The notes: generated from the sequence alone by a model not told the origin. DNA of 64,000 nt from Pseudomonas putida (GCA_041879295.1 CP047152.1:687501-751500); one strand, 5' to 3'. Counted from the stretch's first letter, positions 43,382-53,661 are shown. Made by a program: numbers and translations.

Positions 43382-44281
43382 ATGGCAGAGCGAACGATGG
43401 TAATTCTGGACGGTGGCATGGGCCGAGAGCTGCAGCGCAGCGGTGCACCGTTTCGCCAGCCCGAGTGGTCGGCGCTGGCGCTGAGCGAGGCGCCGGAGGC
43501 GGTCGTGGGCGTGCATGCAGCCTTCATCGAGGCGGGTGCGCAGGTCATCACCAGCAACAGCTATGCAGTAGTGCCGTTCCACATCGGTGAAGAACGCTTT
43601 GCCGCCGAAGGGCGACAGTTGGCCCATATCGCAGGCCAGCTCGCGCGGCACGCGGCAGATACCGGCGCGCACCCGGTCAGGGTGGCAGGTTCGCTGCCGC
43701 CGCTGTTCGGGTCCTACCGGCCCGACCTGTTCCAGCCCGAGCGTGTGGCAGAGGTGCTGACCCCGCTGCTCCAGGGTCTGGCCCCGCATGTTGACCTGTG
43801 GCTGGCCGAAACCCAGAGTTCCGTGGCCGAAGTGCGGGCCATTCATAGCCATTTGCCGGCAGACGGCAGGCCGTTCTGGGTGTCCTTCACCCTGCAGGAC
43901 GAGGACGTCGACGACGTACCGCGCCTGCGTTCCGGAGAACCAGTGGCCGAAGCCATCGAGGCCGCAGTCAGCCTGGGGGTGGCTGCGGTGTTGTTCAACT
44001 GCAGCCAGCCTGAGGTGATCGGCGCCGCCATTGATGTCGCGCGCTCGGTCATCGAGCGACACAACGCCGAGATTGCCATCGGTGCCTATGCCAACGCCTT
44101 CCCGCCGCAGCCCAAAGAAGCCACTGCCAACGATGGCCTGGACGTACTGCGCGAAGACCTCGATCCGCCGGGTTACCTGGCATGGGCCAAGGACTGGCGT
44201 GCGCGTGGTGCCAGCATGGTCGGCGGTTGCTGCGGCATCGGCCCGGAGCATATCGCCGAGCTGAAGCGCAACCTGGCTTAA
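43382..44281 (+). CDS. homocysteine S-methyltransferase family protein
   Basis: 299-residue zinc enzyme of the Pfam S-methyl_trans family (MmuM-like). It transfers a methyl group from S-methylmethionine, AdoMet or a similar donor to homocysteine. The N-terminal ILDGGMGRELQRSG and the three zinc cysteines, one in LFNCSQPE and two in GGCCGIGPEHI, are present. ATG 43382 follows AGAGAAG; an in-frame ATG upstream would overlap the palindromes. Divergent from an amino acid importer, suggesting uptake and use of a methylated sulfur compound. Confidence 0.85.
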   Translation: MAERTMVILDGGMGRELQRSGAPFRQPEWSALALSEAPEAVVGVHAAFIEAGAQVITSNSYAVVPFHIGEERFAAEGRQLAHIAGQLARHAADTGAHPVRVAGSLPPLFGSYRPDLFQPERVAEVLTPLLQGLAPHVDLWLAETQSSVAEVRAIHSHLPADGRPFWVSFTLQDEDVDDVPRLRSGEPVAEAIEAAVSLGVAAVLFNCSQPEVIGAAIDVARSVIERHNAEIAIGAYANAFPPQPKEATANDGLDVLREDLDPPGYLAWAKDWRARGASMVGGCCGIGPEHIAELKRNLA

Positions 44282-44428
44282 GCGCCCACGTGGCCGGGCG
44301 GCTTTGCTAGAGGCGAACAGTCGCTGACGTTGAGCCTGGCCCGGCGTATCGAGGTCGGCTATCTGGAAGAGGTGCGGGTGTTCGCTGTGTGCCCCGAATA
44401 GTCTTTTCTCTATGACGAGTGGCACGGG

Positions 44429-45409
44429 TCAGCGCACAAACCGTGGTACCGCTCGTATATAGATCAGTTCGCTGACCAGCTCTACCAGGGTTTGCGTGAT
44501 CACGGCTGCCGCTGCCAACCCGCGCATCTCTTCTGGCAGCGCCAGCGCCAGCGGCAGCACCACCAGCGAGTTGCGCGTGGCTGCGCTGAACGTCACCGAG
44601 CGTGCCTCGCTGGCCGGCAGGCGCAGCAGGCGCGCACAGATGAAGCCAAGCACCGGCGCCAGCAGCATGAAGCCGATGTATACCGGAACCACCGGCAGCA
44701 GACGGTCGAAATCACGCAGTACCACGACAATCTGCGAAGCGATCACCACCATCAGCACCAAGGCCATGGCCGGCACCGGCAACCACGCCCAGGCGTCGTT
44801 CCAGGCCGCGACGGCGCGCGAGCGCCGGGCACCGGCGCTGGTGAGCACCGCGAGGGCCATCGGCAACACGATCAACAGCACGAAGGCTTCCAGGAACGGG
44901 GTGATGGAGATTGCCACCTGGCTGCTGCCACCCAGCATCAGGGCCAGATACACCGGCAGCAGCACCAGTTGCGCCAGCAATAATACGGGGGTTGCGGCCA
45001 GGGTCAGGCGTGAGTCGCCTTTGCCAATGTGGGTGAACACCACCACGTAGTCGATACAGGGCGTGAGCAGTACCAGCAAGGCACCGACGAGGATCGCCGG
45101 GTGTTCCACCAGCCCGCGGGTGATGGCCCAGACAAGCAGCGGAACGAGAATGAAATTGGCCAGTAGCAGGGCCGTGATGAAGCGGCGGTTACCCAGGCCC
45201 TGGCGCAGGTCGAGGAAGGGTATTTGTAGGAACATCGCGTACATCAGCACGGCGATGGCGGGGGTGATCAGGGCTTCAAGCTGGCGCGCAGTGTCGCTGG
45301 CCAGCAGGCCGAAGGCGATAGCGGCCAGTACGGCGGCGAAGTAGATGGGGATCTGCCGGGTTTCGAGTTGCTCTCTGGTCAAGGTGTGGCCTGTGGTTGG
45401 TGGTGTCAA
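44429..45409 (-). CDS. BASS/arsenite-type transporter
   Basis: 326-residue, ten-helix membrane protein of the bile acid:sodium symporter superfamily, close to what is often annotated as arsenic resistance protein (ACR3-like). The blocks LTPCIDYVVVFTHIGKGD and VTFSAATRNSLVVLPLALAL correspond to the two crossing motifs of the fold. No arsR or arsC is adjacent, so an arsenic role is unproven. The start is uncertain: TTG at 45409, or TTG at 45382 with AGG upstream; no ATG fits. Confidence 0.78.
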   Translation of the reverse strand: MTPPTTGHTLTREQLETRQIPIYFAAVLAAIAFGLLASDTARQLEALITPAIAVLMYAMFLQIPFLDLRQGLGNRRFITALLLANFILVPLLVWAITRGLVEHPAILVGALLVLLTPCIDYVVVFTHIGKGDSRLTLAATPVLLLAQLVLLPVYLALMLGGSSQVAISITPFLEAFVLLIVLPMALAVLTSAGARRSRAVAAWNDAWAWLPVPAMALVLMVVIASQIVVVLRDFDRLLPVVPVYIGFMLLAPVLGFICARLLRLPASEARSVTFSAATRNSLVVLPLALALPEEMRGLAAAAVITQTLVELVSELIYIRAVPRFVR

Positions 45410-45451
45410 ACAGGGTAATACGTGATGGCACGTGGCTGCTCGAAATCATTC

Positions 45452-45540
45452 CCTGTGGGAGCGGGCGTGCCCGCGAACACCGGCGCAGCCGGTGCCATCC
45501 ACCGCGTAGCCTTCTTCGCGGGCACGCCCGCTCCCACAGG
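45452..45540. repeat. inverted REP pair
   Basis: CCTGTGGGAGCGGGCGTGCC at the left and GGCACGCCCGCTCCCACAGG at the right form a perfect 20 bp inverted repeat, with ACCGGCGCAGCCGGT between. Located between the divergent ends of the BASS transporter start and the glyA stop. Confidence 0.88.
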
Positions 45541-45630
45541 ATGTGTATCAGGCCTGCGAACGGGTTTCATGGTCCGTTCACGAAAAAGCCCGGCACTGGG
45601 CCGGCCTCTTTCACTTCAGGCAAGCGCCAA

Positions 45631-46884
45631 TCAGTTGCCGTAAACCGGCAGCTTCTTGCAGATGGCCTTGACCTTCTCACGAACGGCGTCGATCACCGCT
45701 TCGTTGTTCAGGTCGGCCAGGATGTCGCAGATCCAGCTCGCCAGTTCCTTGCACTCGGCTTCCTTGAAACCACGGGTGGTAACGGCTGGGGTGCCGAAAC
45801 GCAGGCCCGAGGTGACGAACGGCGAACGCGGGTCGTTCGGTACCGAGTTCTTGTTGACGGTGATGAAAGCTTTGCCCAGGGCGGCGTCAGCATCCTTACC
45901 GGAGATTTCCTGCTTGATCAGCGACAGCAGGAACAGGTGGTTCTGGGTGCCACCGGAAACCACGTCGAAACCGCGCTCGATGAACACGCTGGCCATGGCC
46001 TGGGCGTTCTTCACGACCTGCTGCTGGTAAGCCTTGAACTCTGGCTGCAGGGCTTCCTTGAAGCAGATGGCCTTGGCCGCGATGACGTGCTCCAGCGGGC
46101 CGCCCTGTGCGCCCGGGAAGACGGCGGAGTTCAGCTTCTTCTCGATGTCGGCGTTGGCACGGGCCAGGATCAGGCCGCCGCGCGGGCCGCGCAGGGTCTT
46201 GTGGGTGGTGGTGGTGACCACGTCGGCGAACGGAACAGGGTTCGGGTACACGCCAGCGGCAACCAGGCCGGCAACGTGGGCCATGTCGACGAACAGGTAG
46301 GCACCGACCTTGTCGGCGATGGCGCGGAAGCGGGCGAAGTCCAGAACCTGCGAGTAGGCCGAGAAGCCGGCAACGATCATCTTCGGCTTGTGCTCGACAG
46401 CCAGACGCTCGACTTCGTCGTAGTCGATCAGGCCATTGCCGTCGATGCCGTACTGGATGGCGTTGTACAGCTTGCCCGAGGAGCTTACCGAAGCACCGTG
46501 GGTCAGGTGGCCACCGTGTGCCAGGCTCATGCCCAGGATGGTGTCACCGGCCGACAGCAGGGCCAGGTAGACGGCAGCGTTGGCCTGGGAGCCAGCGTGC
46601 GGCTGTACGTTGGCGTAGTCGGCGCCGAACAGCTCCTTGGCACGGTCGATGGCCAGTTGCTCGACGACGTCGACGTATTCGCAACCGCCGTAGTAGCGCT
46701 TGCCTGGGTAGCCTTCGGCGTACTTGTTGGTCAGGACCGAGCCCTGAGCTTCCATGACTGCCGGGCTGGTGTAGTTTTCCGAAGCGATCAGCTCGATATG
46801 CTCTTCCTGGCGCAGAGCTTCTTGCTGCATGGCTTCGAAGAGCTCGGCGTCGTACTTGGCAATGGTCAAATCACGGCTGAACAT
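45631..46884 (-). CDS. glyA: serine hydroxymethyltransferase
   Basis: PLP enzyme (417 aa) converting serine and tetrahydrofolate to glycine and methylene-THF. The PLP-lysine lies in [14 protein letters not shown] (about residue 230), and [20 protein letters not shown] and [13 protein letters not shown] are conserved at the N-terminus. ATG 46884 ([12 protein letters not shown]) was chosen over an in-frame start four codons upstream; GAGGA precedes it. A TAGAAT -10 lies about 40 bases upstream on the minus strand. Monocistronic. Confidence 0.97.
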   Translation of the reverse strand: MFSRDLTIAKYDAELFEAMQQEALRQEEHIELIASENYTSPAVMEAQGSVLTNKYAEGYPGKRYYGGCEYVDVVEQLAIDRAKELFGADYANVQPHAGSQANAAVYLALLSAGDTILGMSLAHGGHLTHGASVSSSGKLYNAIQYGIDGNGLIDYDEVERLAVEHKPKMIVAGFSAYSQVLDFARFRAIADKVGAYLFVDMAHVAGLVAAGVYPNPVPFADVVTTTTHKTLRGPRGGLILARANADIEKKLNSAVFPGAQGGPLEHVIAAKAICFKEALQPEFKAYQQQVVKNAQAMASVFIERGFDVVSGGTQNHLFLLSLIKQEISGKDADAALGKAFITVNKNSVPNDPRSPFVTSGLRFGTPAVTTRGFKEAECKELASWICDILADLNNEAVIDAVREKVKAICKKLPVYGN

Positions 46885-47189
46885 GGCGGTCCTCAAGGAT
46901 CGGGGTAATTTGGGTGTGCATTCTAACCGATTGATTCGCGGCTGGCATATGAAGTGGCATCAAGTCGCGGACCAATGGGCTTCATCTTGCATCCCGCGCC
47001 GTTTCTGGGCTGGGCGCGGGCAGGAGTTGACTCGCAGGTCCGCTTTTTATGCAGGATTCGGTTGCGGCACCGTACTTGTAGGAACGGGTTTACCTGCGAA
47101 GAAGCCGGCGCGGTGGATGGCACCGGCTTCGCCGGTGTTCGCGGGTAAACCCGCTCCTACGGGAACCTTGTGAACAGGCAGCGTGCGGG
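46885..47189. other. 305 bp gap between glyA and morA
   Basis: Contains the glyA promoter region (TAGAAT complement near 46920) and an inverted REP pair at 47077-47161. No gene is seen. Confidence 0.6.
47077..47161. repeat. inverted REP pair
   Basis: TGTAGGAACGGGTTTACCTG at the left and CGGGTAAACCCGCTCCTACG at the right, with CACCGGCTTCGCCGGTG in the middle. This is the TAAACC sub-type, as at 877, in contrast to the GCACGCC sub-type elsewhere. Confidence 0.85.
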
Positions 47190-50100
47190 TCAATGGAACA
47201 TGAACAAGGTCTCGTTGGAGAATTGCGCCTCGAACTGATGCGCCGGCATCGGCCGCCCGAACAGATAGCCCTGCACCTCGTCGCAACCATGCTCGCGCAG
47301 AAACTCCAGCTGTTCGTGGGTTTCCACGCCCTCGGCGATGACTGCCAGGTTGAGGCTGTGGGCCATGGCGATGATCGCCCGGGCAATCTGCGCGTCCTGC
47401 TCGCCTTCGGGCAGGCCGTCGACGAAGGTACGGTCGATCTTCAGTACGTCGATGGGGAACTGCTTGAGGTAGTTGAGCGACGAGTAGCCGGTGCCGAAGT
47501 CGTCTACCGCAATGCTCAGGCCGAGGTTCTTCAGGCTGGCAAGAATCTGCAGCGCCTCGTTTACCTCGCGCATCAGGATACTTTCGGTCAACTCCAGCTC
47601 CAGGCATGCCGGCGGCAGGCCGCTTTCATCCAGGATGTTGGCAATCCGCGTGCCCAGCTGGCCGTCGGAGAACTGCCGCGCCGAAATATTCACCGACACT
47701 TTCGGCACTCGCACCTTGGCCTTGTGCCAGGCCTTGAGCTGGCGGCTGGCCTCGCGCAGCACCCAATCGCCCACGTCCACCACCAGGCCCAGTTCCTCGA
47801 TCACCGGGATGAAGTCGCCCGGCGGCACCAGGCCGCGGGTCGGGTGACGCCAGCGCAGCAGCGCTTCGGCGCCGGTCAGGCGCTTGCCGTCGCCGCTGAA
47901 CTGCGGCTGGTAATAGAGGATGAACTCGTTCTGCTCCATGGCATGGCGCAGGTCGCTTTCCAGCTCCAGGCGCTCCAGGGCGCTGGCGTTCATTTCGGCC
48001 TGGTAGAACTGGAAGTTGTTCTTGCCGCGCTCCTTGGCGTGGTACATGGCGGTGTCGGCGTTCTTCATCAGCTGGCTCAGCTCACTGCCATCCTGTGGGC
48101 TGAGGGCGATGCCGATGCTGGCGGTGACGAAGAACTCGCGGTTTTCCAGCACGAACGGCCGCACCAGGCTGCCGAGGATGTTCTCGGCCACGTGGATGGC
48201 GCGGTTCAGGGCCATTTCGCGGGTGGGGCGCGGCTGCAGCAGCAGGGTGAACTCGTCGCCGCCCATGCGTGCCACCGTGTCATCGTCATCCACGCAGGCC
48301 AGCAGGCGCAGGGCCATGTCCTTGAGCATGCGGTCGCCGGCCGCATGGCCGAGCGAGTCGTTGATCGGTTTGAAGCGGTCGAGGTCGAGGAACATCAGCA
48401 CCACCCAGGCCTTCTGCCGCTCGGCCTGCTGCAGGGCGTTGTACAAACGGTCCTGGAACAGTGTGCGGTTGGGCAGGTGGGTAAGGGCGTCGTAGTAGGC
48501 CAGGCGGTGGATGCGCTGTTCGCTGGCCTTGCGTTCACTGATGTCGGTGAAGAAGCACACGTAGCTGGCCAGGTCGCCTTCGTCGTCCAGTACCGCGGTG
48601 ATGCCGACCCAGGCCGGGTAGTGGTCGCCGTCACGGCGCTTGAGCCACACTTCACCTTCCCAGCTGCCGCGCTGGTGCAGTTGCTTGACCACATAGCGCA
48701 GGTGGCCTTCCTGCTGTTCGTCGACAGTGAGCATGCCCGGCAATTGGTCGAGCACTTCACTGACGGCGTAACCGCTGACGCGGCTGAACGCCTCGTTGGC
48801 CTGAACGATATAGCCGGCCGGGTCGGTGATGAGGATCGCCGACGTGGAATGTTCGAATACGGTCGCGGCCATGCGCAGGTCTTTCTCGGCGCGGCGTTGC
48901 TGGCTGATGTCGCGGCCCACCCCAAGTACGCCTTCGAAGCGTTGGTCATCGTCCCACACCAGCACCAGGCGCAGCTCGATCGGGATCTTGCGGCCATCGG
49001 CACGCAGGCAGTCGAACAGGAACAGTTGGGTGGGTAACTGGCTGCACAATTGCGCCATTTGCGCCGGATCGCCCATGGCCTTGCTGACACGCTCCATCAG
49101 GCTGTAGATACCGGTGAGCTGGGCCGGGTTGGCGACGATGGATTGCCAGCCGTTGGCGAAGATCCAGTCGGCCTGGTAGCCCAGCACGCTCTTTACCGAG
49201 GGGCTGACATAATTGAGCTTGAGCTGGCTGTCGGTGGAGAAAATCACGTCGCTGATGCTTTCGGCGAGCATGCGGTAGCGTTGCTCGCTGTCACGCAGCG
49301 ACTGGCTGGCCTCGATCTGAACGGTCACATCCTTGCCCACACCGATGATGCGCGTAACCAGGCCTTCGGCGTTGCGGGTCAGCACCTGCTCGCGGATGTC
49401 GTAGCAGCGCCAGCCTCCGTCGCGGTGGCGGAAGCGCAGCTGGCAGTGCAGCGGTTGGTCATGACCGCTGTCGCGCTGTTGCTGGCGCAGTGCCTGGTAG
49501 TGTGCGGCGTCCTCGGGGTGCAGCAGCAGCTCCCAGAAGCGGTCGCCCATCTGTGCCAGCTCGGTGCGGTCGTAGCCCAGGGTCTGGCCGAGGTGGCGGT
49601 TGCTGAAGATCATCCGTTGGCTGGGCACATCCTGCACATACAACTGGTCGGGTACGGTGCGTACCACGTCCGACCAGAAGCTTTCGCGTTCCAGTAGCGA
49701 CAGCTCCACCTGTTTGCGGCTGGTGATATCGCTGATGCTGAGGATCACCGCCTGGTAATCGCGACGCTGCAGCGGCAGGCGAGCCATCAGCCACAGGTGC
49801 AGCTCGTCTCCCTGGGGTGTCGGCAGACGCACTTCCAGCTCCAGCAACGGGCGTTGTTCGATCAGTGCATCGATCAGTTGCATGCCAATGCTGTCGCGGC
49901 TGTCGCCAGTGCCATCGATCAGCCGCTGCCAGGCCCCTTCGTGGCAGTCGATGTTCAGCAGCTGGCGCGCCACTTGGTTGACCTCGGTGATCTTCAGCTC
50001 CAGCAGCAGCGAGCGGCGCAGGTTCGGATCCAGCGCCAGGCTGTGCTTGAGTGCGGCCCGGTTGCGCAGGTGGTAGCGATCGAGCTGACCGGGCAGGCTG

Positions 50101-51083
50101 GACAGGTCGAGCACGCACAGGGCCACGCCGGTGCCTTCAAAAATTTCCTGATAGCGCCTGCGGTCTTCCTGCAGCGCCCGCTGGCGGCGCCGCATGTTGA
50201 TCAGCGCCAGTACCGGCAGCAGGGCGCAGAACAGTACCAGCAGGCATTTGCCGATCAGCGCCGGCAACAACGTTTGCCGGGCCAGTTTGGCGTCGAACAG
50301 GCCGTGTAGCTGCCAGGTGCTGTTTTCGATAAAGGCCAGCATCACGCTTTGCAGCGGCTCGTCGCTGGTATCGGTTGCGACATTGCGCAGCAGCACTTCG
50401 CCGCTGCGGCTGTTCTCCAGCAGCCACTGCGGGTGCCCACTACCCTCCAGGTGGAGGGTGAGCTCGCGGTAATAGTCCGGTGACAGGCGCAGTAGCCAGT
50501 AGCCGTGACCCTGCGCGGCATCCTGGCGCAGCAGCAGGTACAGGATGTGGTTGTCGGCCGAATTGGTGAAGAAGTACGGGCGTCCCTGGCTAAGTGCAAG
50601 CAACTCATCAAACAGCTTGCGGTCGGGGCTGCCTGCCAGGCTGTCGGCGCGCAGTTGCCCGGTGTTGTCCAGCCAGGCCGCGCTCTGCAGGGCGGGGAGG
50701 CGCTGGCGTAGGGTGCCGAGCAGGCTGGGCAGGGCGGCAGGGGTGGGGGCATCTGGGTAGGGTTGCACCACGTTCACGGCCTGCTGCGCCTTGAGCGCCA
50801 TGTTCAGGCTCAGGTGGTCGGCCAGTTCCGCAGAGGCGTCCAGGCTCTGTTTGCGCAAGTCGGCCTGAGTATGTTTGAACTGGGCGAATAGTTGCCACAC
50901 CAGCAGTCCCAGCAGGATCAGGGCCAGCAGCGCCAGCGCACCCTTGATCGACCCGCGCAGTATGGTGGCGGGTGCTTGTGGTGCGGAACGCAATGACGAC
51001 GAATGAGTAAGGTTGGTCAAGCGTTGATCCTGCGATTGGGCTGGCGATGGCAGGGAATGATCTTGCACGGCGCGTGCCGGCAC
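47190..51083 (-). CDS. morA: PAS-GGDEF-EAL membrane regulator MorA
   Basis: Large cyclic-di-GMP enzyme/sensor (up to 1,297 aa). Order: a membrane helix near residue 47-68, a periplasmic sensor region to about 270, a second helix, then at least three PAS domains (about 450-840), GGDEF (intact RMGGDEF near 940) and EAL (intact GAEALLRW near 1073). Size, domain order and position next to glyA fit MorA of P. putida, which affects flagellation, motility and biofilm. Both diguanylate cyclase and phosphodiesterase signatures are intact. The start is uncertain: GTG 51083 gives the longest form, and a TTG about 21 codons later is possible. Confidence 0.9.
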   Translation of the reverse strand: MPARAVQDHSLPSPAQSQDQRLTNLTHSSSLRSAPQAPATILRGSIKGALALLALILLGLLVWQLFAQFKHTQADLRKQSLDASAELADHLSLNMALKAQQAVNVVQPYPDAPTPAALPSLLGTLRQRLPALQSAAWLDNTGQLRADSLAGSPDRKLFDELLALSQGRPYFFTNSADNHILYLLLRQDAAQGHGYWLLRLSPDYYRELTLHLEGSGHPQWLLENSRSGEVLLRNVATDTSDEPLQSVMLAFIENSTWQLHGLFDAKLARQTLLPALIGKCLLVLFCALLPVLALINMRRRQRALQEDRRRYQEIFEGTGVALCVLDLSSLPGQLDRYHLRNRAALKHSLALDPNLRRSLLLELKITEVNQVARQLLNIDCHEGAWQRLIDGTGDSRDSIGMQLIDALIEQRPLLELEVRLPTPQGDELHLWLMARLPLQRRDYQAVILSISDITSRKQVELSLLERESFWSDVVRTVPDQLYVQDVPSQRMIFSNRHLGQTLGYDRTELAQMGDRFWELLLHPEDAAHYQALRQQQRDSGHDQPLHCQLRFRHRDGGWRCYDIREQVLTRNAEGLVTRIIGVGKDVTVQIEASQSLRDSEQRYRMLAESISDVIFSTDSQLKLNYVSPSVKSVLGYQADWIFANGWQSIVANPAQLTGIYSLMERVSKAMGDPAQMAQLCSQLPTQLFLFDCLRADGRKIPIELRLVLVWDDDQRFEGVLGVGRDISQQRRAEKDLRMAATVFEHSTSAILITDPAGYIVQANEAFSRVSGYAVSEVLDQLPGMLTVDEQQEGHLRYVVKQLHQRGSWEGEVWLKRRDGDHYPAWVGITAVLDDEGDLASYVCFFTDISERKASEQRIHRLAYYDALTHLPNRTLFQDRLYNALQQAERQKAWVVLMFLDLDRFKPINDSLGHAAGDRMLKDMALRLLACVDDDDTVARMGGDEFTLLLQPRPTREMALNRAIHVAENILGSLVRPFVLENREFFVTASIGIALSPQDGSELSQLMKNADTAMYHAKERGKNNFQFYQAEMNASALERLELESDLRHAMEQNEFILYYQPQFSGDGKRLTGAEALLRWRHPTRGLVPPGDFIPVIEELGLVVDVGDWVLREASRQLKAWHKAKVRVPKVSVNISARQFSDGQLGTRIANILDESGLPPACLELELTESILMREVNEALQILASLKNLGLSIAVDDFGTGYSSLNYLKQFPIDVLKIDRTFVDGLPEGEQDAQIARAIIAMAHSLNLAVIAEGVETHEQLEFLREHGCDEVQGYLFGRPMPAHQFEAQFSNETLFMFH

Positions 51084-51268
51084 CGGGCTTGCGCACCGCG
51101 GAGGCGCACTATAAGGCCGGATACCCGAAACCGGCTAGCATGCCTCGGATTATGGCAAAGTGCCAGCCGTGTTGACCGGTGGTGGCTGCCCGGTGGTTCG
51201 GCAAGCCCCTGCAACCTGTGCGAGAATAGCGCCCGCTTCACATGACAACGCATCGGAGATGTTCGGTT

Positions 51269-51670
51269 TTGGTTACTCACTTTTCCTCCAATGGCCTCGA
51301 TTCCGCCTGCGGGCGCAGCAGTCAGACCCTTGTCAGCACTGCCGTGACCGAGGACGTATCCTGCAAGTCTTGCCAGCGTTCGCTGGGCAAACCCGAGGCG
51401 GCCGCTGCCGCCAAAAGCAAGGCCCCGTCGCTGGCTGAACTGCGCAAGACTGCCAAGGTGGCAGTAGAGCCACCAACGCCGACAGTGACTGCGGCCAAGC
51501 CGGCAGCCAAGGTGGTCAGCACAGCGCCTGCCAAACCGGCCAAGGTGGCCGAGCAGCAACCTGCCCGCAGCGGCGGCTTCAGCGTGAAGTCCGCCTGGGC
51601 CGCGCGCCTGGCCGAGCGGGGCGACCGTTGCCGGTTGCCGCGGGGCAAGGTCAAGCAGCGTCACGTCTGA
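51269..51670 (+). CDS. hypothetical Ala/Lys/Pro-rich protein
   Basis: About 133 residues. The N-terminal VTHFSSNGLDSACGR.. and VSCKSCQRSLG contain CxxC. An Ala/Lys/Pro/Val-rich low-complexity linker of about 70 residues is followed by a basic tail (SAWAARLAERGDRCRLPRGK). No family is recognised. The TTG at 51269 with GGAG ten bases upstream is one possible start; ATG 51242 would add nine residues. It is divergent from morA, and its base composition is like its neighbours, so it is probably a real Pseudomonas-specific gene. Confidence 0.55.
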   Translation: MVTHFSSNGLDSACGRSSQTLVSTAVTEDVSCKSCQRSLGKPEAAAAAKSKAPSLAELRKTAKVAVEPPTPTVTAAKPAAKVVSTAPAKPAKVAEQQPARSGGFSVKSAWAARLAERGDRCRLPRGKVKQRHV

Positions 51671-51974
51671 GCCTCTTCTGCTGCTGTGCCGCCCCTTTCG
51701 CGGGCTCGCCCGCTCCCACAGGAATCGCGGATTCTTCAGACTCTGTGGTGACGCTGTGGGAGCGGGCGTGCCCGCGAAGAGGCCGGCACAGGCAATGAAT
51801 TCATCCCAGTGACCGCACTGATCACACCCCACCATCGGCCCCTCCTATGCAACGCCGCGCGTTGGCGTAGAATGGTCGACTTTGTTCAATGACACCCCGT
51901 AAACACATCCCCCTGGCCACTGCGTGCCGGGGCGATCGGCGATGTCTTTACCTATCTGATTAGAGGGCTTGGTT
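51671..51974. other. 304 bp gap before ettA
   Basis: Contains an inverted REP pair (51689-51790) and then the presumed promoter and leader of ettA. A TAGAATGG box near 51867-51874 is a likely -10. No gene is seen. Confidence 0.55.
51689..51790. repeat. inverted REP pair
   Basis: CCGCCCCTTTCGCGGGCTCG with GCCCGCTCCCACAGG at the left and CTGTGGGAGCGGGCGTGCCC with CGCGAAGAGGCCGGCAC at the right. Confidence 0.85.
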
Positions 51975-53642
51975 TTGGCTCAATACGTCTACACCATGCA
52001 TCGGCTGAGCAAGGTCGTGCCGCCGAAGCGGGAAATTCTCAAGAACATTTCCCTGTCGTTCTTCCCAGGCGCCAAAATTGGCGTACTTGGCCTGAACGGC
52101 GCCGGTAAATCGACCCTGCTGCGGATCATGGCGGGCGTCGACAAGGAATTCGACGGCGAAGCCCGTCCGATGCCCGACATCAACGTGGGTTACCTGCCAC
52201 AGGAACCGCAACTGGACCCAACCAAGACCGTACGTGAAGTGGTCGAGGAAGCGGTCAGCGTGATCAAGGACGCCCAGGCCCGCCTGGACGAGGTCTACGC
52301 GGCCTACGCCGAGCCGGATGCCGACTTCGACAAGCTGGCCGCCGAGCAGGCCAAGCTGGAAGCCATCCTGCAGGCCGCTGATGGCCACAACCTGGAGCGC
52401 CAGCTGGACGTCGCTGCCGACGCCCTGCGCCTGCCTGCCTGGGATGCGCGCATCGAACACCTGTCCGGTGGTGAAAAGCGCCGTGTGGCTCTGTGTCGCC
52501 TGCTGCTGTCGGCCCCTGACATGCTGCTGCTCGACGAACCGACCAACCACCTGGACGCCGACTCGGTGGCCTGGTTGGAGCGCTTCCTGCACGACTTCCC
52601 GGGCACCGTGGTAGCCATTACCCACGACCGTTACTTCCTCGACAACGTCGCCGGCTGGATCCTGGAGCTGGACCGCGGCGCCGGCATCCCGTACGAAGGC
52701 AACTACTCGGGCTGGCTGGAAGCCAAGTCGGAGCGTCTGGCGCAGGAGTCCAAGCAGCAGAGCGCCCACGAGAAGGCCATGAAAGAGGAACTGGAGTGGG
52801 TGCGCAAAGGCGCCAAAGCCCGCCAGTCCAAGTCCAAGGCCCGTCTGCAGCGCTTTGAAGAAATGCAGTCGCAGGAATTCCAGAAGCGCAGCGAAACCAA
52901 CGAAATCTACATCCCGGCCGGTCCGCGCCTGGGTGACAAGGTTATCGAGTTCAAGAACGTCACCAAGGGCTACGGTGACCGTGTGCTGATCGACAACCTG
53001 TCGTTCGCCATGCCCAAAGGTGCCATCGTTGGTGTGATCGGTGGTAACGGTGCCGGTAAGTCGACCCTGTTCCGCATGCTGATGGGCAAGGAGCAGCCGG
53101 ACTCGGGCAGCATCGAGATCGGTGAAACCGTGCAGTTGGCCTGTGTGGACCAGAGCCGCGAGGACCTGGACGGCGCCAAGACCGTGTTCCAGCAGATCTC
53201 CGACGGTTCCGACCAGATCCGCATCGGCAACTACGAGATCCCTTCGCGTACCTACGTTGGCCGCTTCAACTTCAAAGGTGGCGATCAGCAGAAGTTCGTC
53301 AAGGACCTGTCCGGTGGTGAGCGTGGCCGCCTGCACCTGGCCCTGACCCTGAAGGAAGGCGGTAACGTTCTGCTGCTCGACGAACCGTCCAACGACCTTG
53401 ACGTCGAAACCCTGCGTTCGCTGGAAGAAGCCCTGCTGGACTTCCCGGGCGCCGCGATCGTGATTTCCCACGACCGTTGGTTCCTGGACCGCGTGGCTAC
53501 CCACATCCTGGCGTACGAAGACGACTCGAACGTGGTCTTCTTCGAGGGTAACTACACCGAGTACGAAGCCGACCGCAAGAAGCGTCTGGGTGATGCTGCT
53601 GCCCAGCCGCACCGTGTACGGCACAAGAAGCTGGCCCAGTAA
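51975..53642 (+). CDS. ettA: energy-dependent translational throttle protein EttA
   Basis: ABC-F ATPase (555 aa) that binds the ribosomal E site and couples translation to the ATP/ADP ratio. Two ABC domains are visible. The first has Walker A GLNGAGKST, signature LSGGEKRRVALC and Walker B MLLLDEPTNHLD. The second has GGNGAGKST, LSGGERGRLHLA and VLLLDEPSNDLD, and a charged linker lies between. The family start MAQYVYTMHRLSKVVPPKRE places initiation at TTG 51975, with AGAGGG upstream. Confidence 0.95.
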   Translation: MAQYVYTMHRLSKVVPPKREILKNISLSFFPGAKIGVLGLNGAGKSTLLRIMAGVDKEFDGEARPMPDINVGYLPQEPQLDPTKTVREVVEEAVSVIKDAQARLDEVYAAYAEPDADFDKLAAEQAKLEAILQAADGHNLERQLDVAADALRLPAWDARIEHLSGGEKRRVALCRLLLSAPDMLLLDEPTNHLDADSVAWLERFLHDFPGTVVAITHDRYFLDNVAGWILELDRGAGIPYEGNYSGWLEAKSERLAQESKQQSAHEKAMKEELEWVRKGAKARQSKSKARLQRFEEMQSQEFQKRSETNEIYIPAGPRLGDKVIEFKNVTKGYGDRVLIDNLSFAMPKGAIVGVIGGNGAGKSTLFRMLMGKEQPDSGSIEIGETVQLACVDQSREDLDGAKTVFQQISDGSDQIRIGNYEIPSRTYVGRFNFKGGDQQKFVKDLSGGERGRLHLALTLKEGGNVLLLDEPSNDLDVETLRSLEEALLDFPGAAIVISHDRWFLDRVATHILAYEDDSNVVFFEGNYTEYEADRKKRLGDAAAQPHRVRHKKLAQ

Positions 53643-53661
53643 GCCGGTTTTCTGATGCACA

